DNA of 64,000 nucleotides from Bacillota bacterium (GTDB lineage: Bacteria > Bacillota > Clostridia > Lachnospirales > Lachnospiraceae), in assembly GCA_023421075.1 (NCBI GenBank), contig JAEZUM010000055.1:1-64000 (forward strand). The letters run 5' to 3'. Shown piece after piece: positions 61,582 through 64,000 of this stretch (its first letter is position 1; every line of letters starts with the position of its first letter). The notes under the pieces were generated by a model that saw only the letters and a list, made by a program, of their open reading frames with translations, was not told where the DNA came from and searched no databases. The position numbers and the translations under genes are program-made.

Positions 61582-62193
61582 GGAGGAAGGGCTCTGGTTT
61601 TTCTTCTTACGTTTCTTAATGAATAGATTTATTAATAAAACAATGATACAAAGGCCGGCTATCGGAAGAAGGTTATACTTATACCTTTCGTAATAGCCGG
61701 CTACTTTTTGATAATTCTCCTGAAGGGTATAGCCAAGGCCGATCAAGAGAGTGTTCCATACTGTAATTCCAAGAAAGGTATAAGTAAAATAGGTAATCGG
61801 AGAAAGTCTGGCAGCACCTGCAACCAAGGATATGTAAGTACGTATGATGGGAATGACTCTGCCGATGCAGACAGTGGCCCCTCCATGTTCCCGGAATTTC
61901 TCGTTGGCATGATCAATTCCTTTCTGTGCTTTTGGAAAACGATGTACAATGGCATGGAGGATCGCTCCGCCACCAAACCAGCCAATGGTATAGCAGATAC
62001 CGGTGCCGATTAAGCCGGCGAGGATACTTAGGGGGAGAATAACCAAAAAATCCGTGTGATTGATTGAGGCGATTGCTCCGGAGAAGGGAAGTACGATTTC
62101 ACTGGATACCGGGAAGCAGGCGTATTCCAGAAGAATTATGATAAACATAGCTAGAGTTCCGTATTCGGAGATGAAATCCTGAATAATGCTCAT
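61576..62193 (-). CDS. DedA-family membrane protein
   Basis: A 205-residue protein with several helices and the DedA motif set: FPVSSEIVLPFSGAIA near the start, GTGICYTIGWFGG, FGxxF replaced by REHGGATVCIGRVIPIIRTYISLVAG with the conserved Arg residues. These proteins move lipids (undecaprenyl phosphate or others) or keep membrane homeostasis. A basic Lys/Arg tail ends it. Its end overlaps the MATE gene by 6 bases on the other strand. AGGAG lies upstream of the start. Confidence 0.92.
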   Translation of the reverse strand: MSIIQDFISEYGTLAMFIIILLEYACFPVSSEIVLPFSGAIASINHTDFLVILPLSILAGLIGTGICYTIGWFGGGAILHAIVHRFPKAQKGIDHANEKFREHGGATVCIGRVIPIIRTYISLVAGAARLSPITYFTYTFLGITVWNTLLIGLGYTLQENYQKVAGYYERYKYNLLPIAGLCIIVLLINLFIKKRKKKNQSPSSL

Positions 62194-62499
62194 GTTTTCT
62201 CCTGATTGTTATAGTTACAGAATATATATGCCTAAAAAACCCCATACTTGACTATAAATGGAAGAAACGATCGGAAGCTTTTGGATTTTTTAAGCAAATT
62301 CTAATTTAAAAATGGAAAAATAACCTATGCGGAACCAAAATCTTGTGTTAGAATTGTACTGAAAATGATGCAATCAGGAACTAATCGGCATATTTTAGAT
62401 ATATAAAGTGCAGAGAGCATAGTGCGAGAAGAGCACTCACACAGCAAGCTTGCTTGATGGGATGCGACCGGTGCTGCAATTATTCAGGGGGGAAGTGGA
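62194..62499. other. Upstream region of pgsA
   Basis: About 306 bases between divergent genes. A palindrome AGCAAGCTTGCT (62443-62454) with flanking CAGCA/TGCTG is the only visible structure. No gene or clear promoter. Confidence 0.45.
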
Positions 62500-63084
62500 A
62501 TGAAGTTAGTGGCAAAATTCTCAAAGAAGGATCTATGGAGTATTCCTAATATTTTATGTTATATACGGTTTTTATTAATTCCGGTCTTTGTAGTAACTTA
62601 TATCAGAGCGGACGAGCCGAAGCAGTATATCCAAGCTGCCGCAATCGTATTTTTATCCGGTTTGACTGATTTTCTGGACGGTTTTATAGCAAGAAGATTC
62701 GATATGGTGACGGAGCTGGGCAAAATAATCGACCCACTGGCCGATAAGCTTACGCAAGCCTCTTTAATCTTTATTCTGGTCGTGAAAATTAAATGGATGT
62801 TTTTGTTGTTAATCCTATTTGTTATTATGCAGCTGTTTCTTTTGATCGCTGGTTTGGTGATGTTAAAGAAGGGTTCTAAGCTGAATGGTGCAAAATGGTT
62901 CGGTAAGGTTTCAACCACAGTTTTTTATGCCACAATGCTGGCGTTGGTTGCATTACCTACTCTAAAGGTTGGTATAACCAATATTTTGATGATGGTATGC
63001 GGAGCCTTTTTGCTCCTGTCCTTCCTGATGTATGTCAACGAATATATAAAGATGTATCGCAACTTAAAGAACACAAAGGAGTAG
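62500..63084 (+). CDS. pgsA: CDP-diacylglycerol-glycerol-3-phosphate phosphatidyltransferase
   Basis: A 194-residue CDP-alcohol phosphatidyltransferase. The catalytic pattern D-x2-DG-x2-AR-x8-G-x3-D-x3-D is complete: Asp57, Asp60-Gly61, Ala64-Arg65, Gly74, Asp78 and Asp82 (GLTDFLDGFIARRF and GKIIDPLADK). It makes phosphatidylglycerol phosphate, the precursor of phosphatidylglycerol and cardiolipin. Several membrane helices follow. GGGGGGAAG is upstream of the ATG. PgsA is most likely from length and N-terminus (SIPNILCYIRFLLIP); a related synthase cannot be excluded. The next gene follows after 3 bases. Confidence 0.9.
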   Translation: MKLVAKFSKKDLWSIPNILCYIRFLLIPVFVVTYIRADEPKQYIQAAAIVFLSGLTDFLDGFIARRFDMVTELGKIIDPLADKLTQASLIFILVVKIKWMFLLLILFVIMQLFLLIAGLVMLKKGSKLNGAKWFGKVSTTVFYATMLALVALPTLKVGITNILMMVCGAFLLLSFLMYVNEYIKMYRNLKNTKE

Positions 63085-63087
63085 AGA

Positions 63088-64000
63088 ATGGAACTTAATA
63101 AGAATAATATCAAGAAATTACTTGGTTTGATTACCTTTACGGTCTTGCTTTATGTAGGATTGCAGAATTTGGTACTTGTTCTTGGGGCTTTGTATTTCGT
63201 TTTTAATCTGATTTTTCCTTTTGTCCTAGGAGCAGCCATTGCCTTCATCATCAATGTACCGATGAAAGCAATCGAAAAAAAGCTCTTTCGTAAGCCCGGT
63301 AAGTCTGTTGGTTTTCAAAATAAGATGAAACGACCGCTCAGTCTGATCATTACATTAATTCTTGTCATCGGAGTGGTCGTAATGGTAATGCTGCTGGTAG
63401 TGCCGGAGATCATTCATACCGTGAGGACGATCAGTGATAGCAATGTTTTATCGGAATTCTTCTATCGTATGGAACGAAACTATATTAATTTAGTTCAAAC
63501 GTATCCGTTTTTGAAGGATTTGATCAACATTAATACAATTGACTGGCCGGGTCTGGTTAAGAATATCTATAGCTTTATTATTGATAGTGGTGCCAATATG
63601 ATCCAATCGACCTTCAACACAGCGTTCAGTATCTTTGGCGGAATGATCGATTTCTTTCTGGGCTTTATCTTCTCGATCTATATATTGGCTGAGAAAGAGA
63701 AGCTGGGTCGTCAGGTGAGAAAGCTGATGTATGCATATCTACCGGAAAAAGCCGTGGCTAAGAGCTTATCCTTGTGTTCGTTATCGGAGAAGACCTTTGC
63801 AAGATTCTTGTCCGGACAATGCTTGGAGGCAGTAATATTGGGGTTGATGTTTTTCGTGGTAATGACCATTTTCCAATTCCCATATGCACTGTTAATCAGT
63901 GTTTTGATTAGTTTTACAGCATTAATTCCGATCTTCGGGGCATTTATCGGATGCGCAATCGGTGCCTTCTTAATCTTGATGATTAATCCGATTACTGCTT
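63088..64000 (+). CDS. AI-2E family transporter (3' end cut)
   Basis: The frame from ATG at 63088 stays open to the window end, giving 304 residues with the start MELNKNNIKKLLGLITFTVL. GGAGTAGAGA lies before the ATG. Several helices are visible: PFVLGAAIAFIINVPM, then a soluble segment, and later FLGFIFSIYILAEKEKLGRQ, FLSGQCLEAVILGLMFFVVM and TALIPIFGAFIGCAIGAFLI. These are typical of the AI-2E/UPF0118 family, which includes the TqsA exporter of autoinducer-2 and Na+/H+ antiporters. Function in this organism is open. It lies directly behind pgsA and is probably cotranscribed. Confidence 0.9.
   Translation, partial: MELNKNNIKKLLGLITFTVLLYVGLQNLVLVLGALYFVFNLIFPFVLGAAIAFIINVPMKAIEKKLFRKPGKSVGFQNKMKRPLSLIITLILVIGVVVMVMLLVVPEIIHTVRTISDSNVLSEFFYRMERNYINLVQTYPFLKDLININTIDWPGLVKNIYSFIIDSGANMIQSTFNTAFSIFGGMIDFFLGFIFSIYILAEKEKLGRQVRKLMYAYLPEKAVAKSLSLCSLSEKTFARFLSGQCLEAVILGLMFFVVMTIFQFPYALLISVLISFTALIPIFGAFIGCAIGAFLILMINPITA

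Noticed and set aside
61708..62013. 101-codon plus-strand frame opposite the DedA gene
   Set aside because: It mirrors conserved DedA codons; no ribosome site and no family resemblance.

Overview
The window looks like chromosomal DNA of an anaerobic, low-to-moderate GC Gram-positive of the Clostridia, most likely a Lachnospiraceae member. This is inferred from the gene set: a YaaH-like LysM/GH18 protein, a SpoIIE-family phosphatase beside a sensory [FeFe]-hydrogenase, an SLH-type wall protein, strong AGGAGG ribosome sites, several TTG/GTG starts and no outer-membrane genes. The first and last genes, an EF-G-like GTPase and an AI-2E-family transporter, are cut by the window edges.

Layout. 1-14 kb is mostly housekeeping and transport: the EF-G-like protein, two nucleobase permeases, a large membrane protein, a cyclophilin lipoprotein, a lysine riboswitch followed by a polar amino-acid ABC transporter (binding protein, permease, ATPase), an amidase-like protein and a metallo-beta-lactamase-fold hydrolase. 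14.0-14.5 kb holds a compact candidate type I toxin-antitoxin locus: a 27-residue hydrophobic peptide on the minus strand and a convergent small RNA with its own promoter and terminator.

14.5-36.2 kb is the accessory centrepiece: 16 consecutive plus-strand genes, the first 14 close-packed or overlapping from a good promoter at 14538-14566. They encode a very divergent Tad/Flp-like (type IV-filament) assembly system: three MinD/TadZ-like proteins with degenerate P-loops, a CpaB-like SAF protein, a TadA/CpaF ATPase, a TadB/TadC-like platform, four small pilin-like paralogues and two very large pilin-like proteins with His/Cys-rich segments and alternating Cys4-type and Ig-like repeats. A membrane-anchored protein, an SLH wall-anchored protein and a 1285-residue secreted protein follow. 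No prepilin peptidase, secretin, sortase, relaxase, VirB4/VirD4 or integrase is seen, so the system appears to be a Gram-positive surface filament or adhesin machine rather than a conjugation system.

36.7-64 kb returns to general functions: tandem glutathione peroxidases, an XRE regulator, a CNNM/CBS protein, a zinc-dependent phospholipase C-like protein, a CoiA-like protein, a YbaK-type deacylase, an esterase, a flavin reductase, the LysM/GH18 protein, tandem type I signal peptidases, an H2-sensing-like module (thioredoxin-like ferredoxin, HydS-like hydrogenase with PAS, SpoIIE-type phosphatase), argH, an M32 carboxypeptidase, enolase, a Ca2+-type P-ATPase, a MATE exporter, DedA, PgsA and the AI-2E-family transporter. 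Five tandem 41-bp hairpin-forming repeats lie between a DUF1648 gene and argH. Many intergenic regions carry long, near-perfect hairpins. All functional calls come from motif reading; no database search was run.
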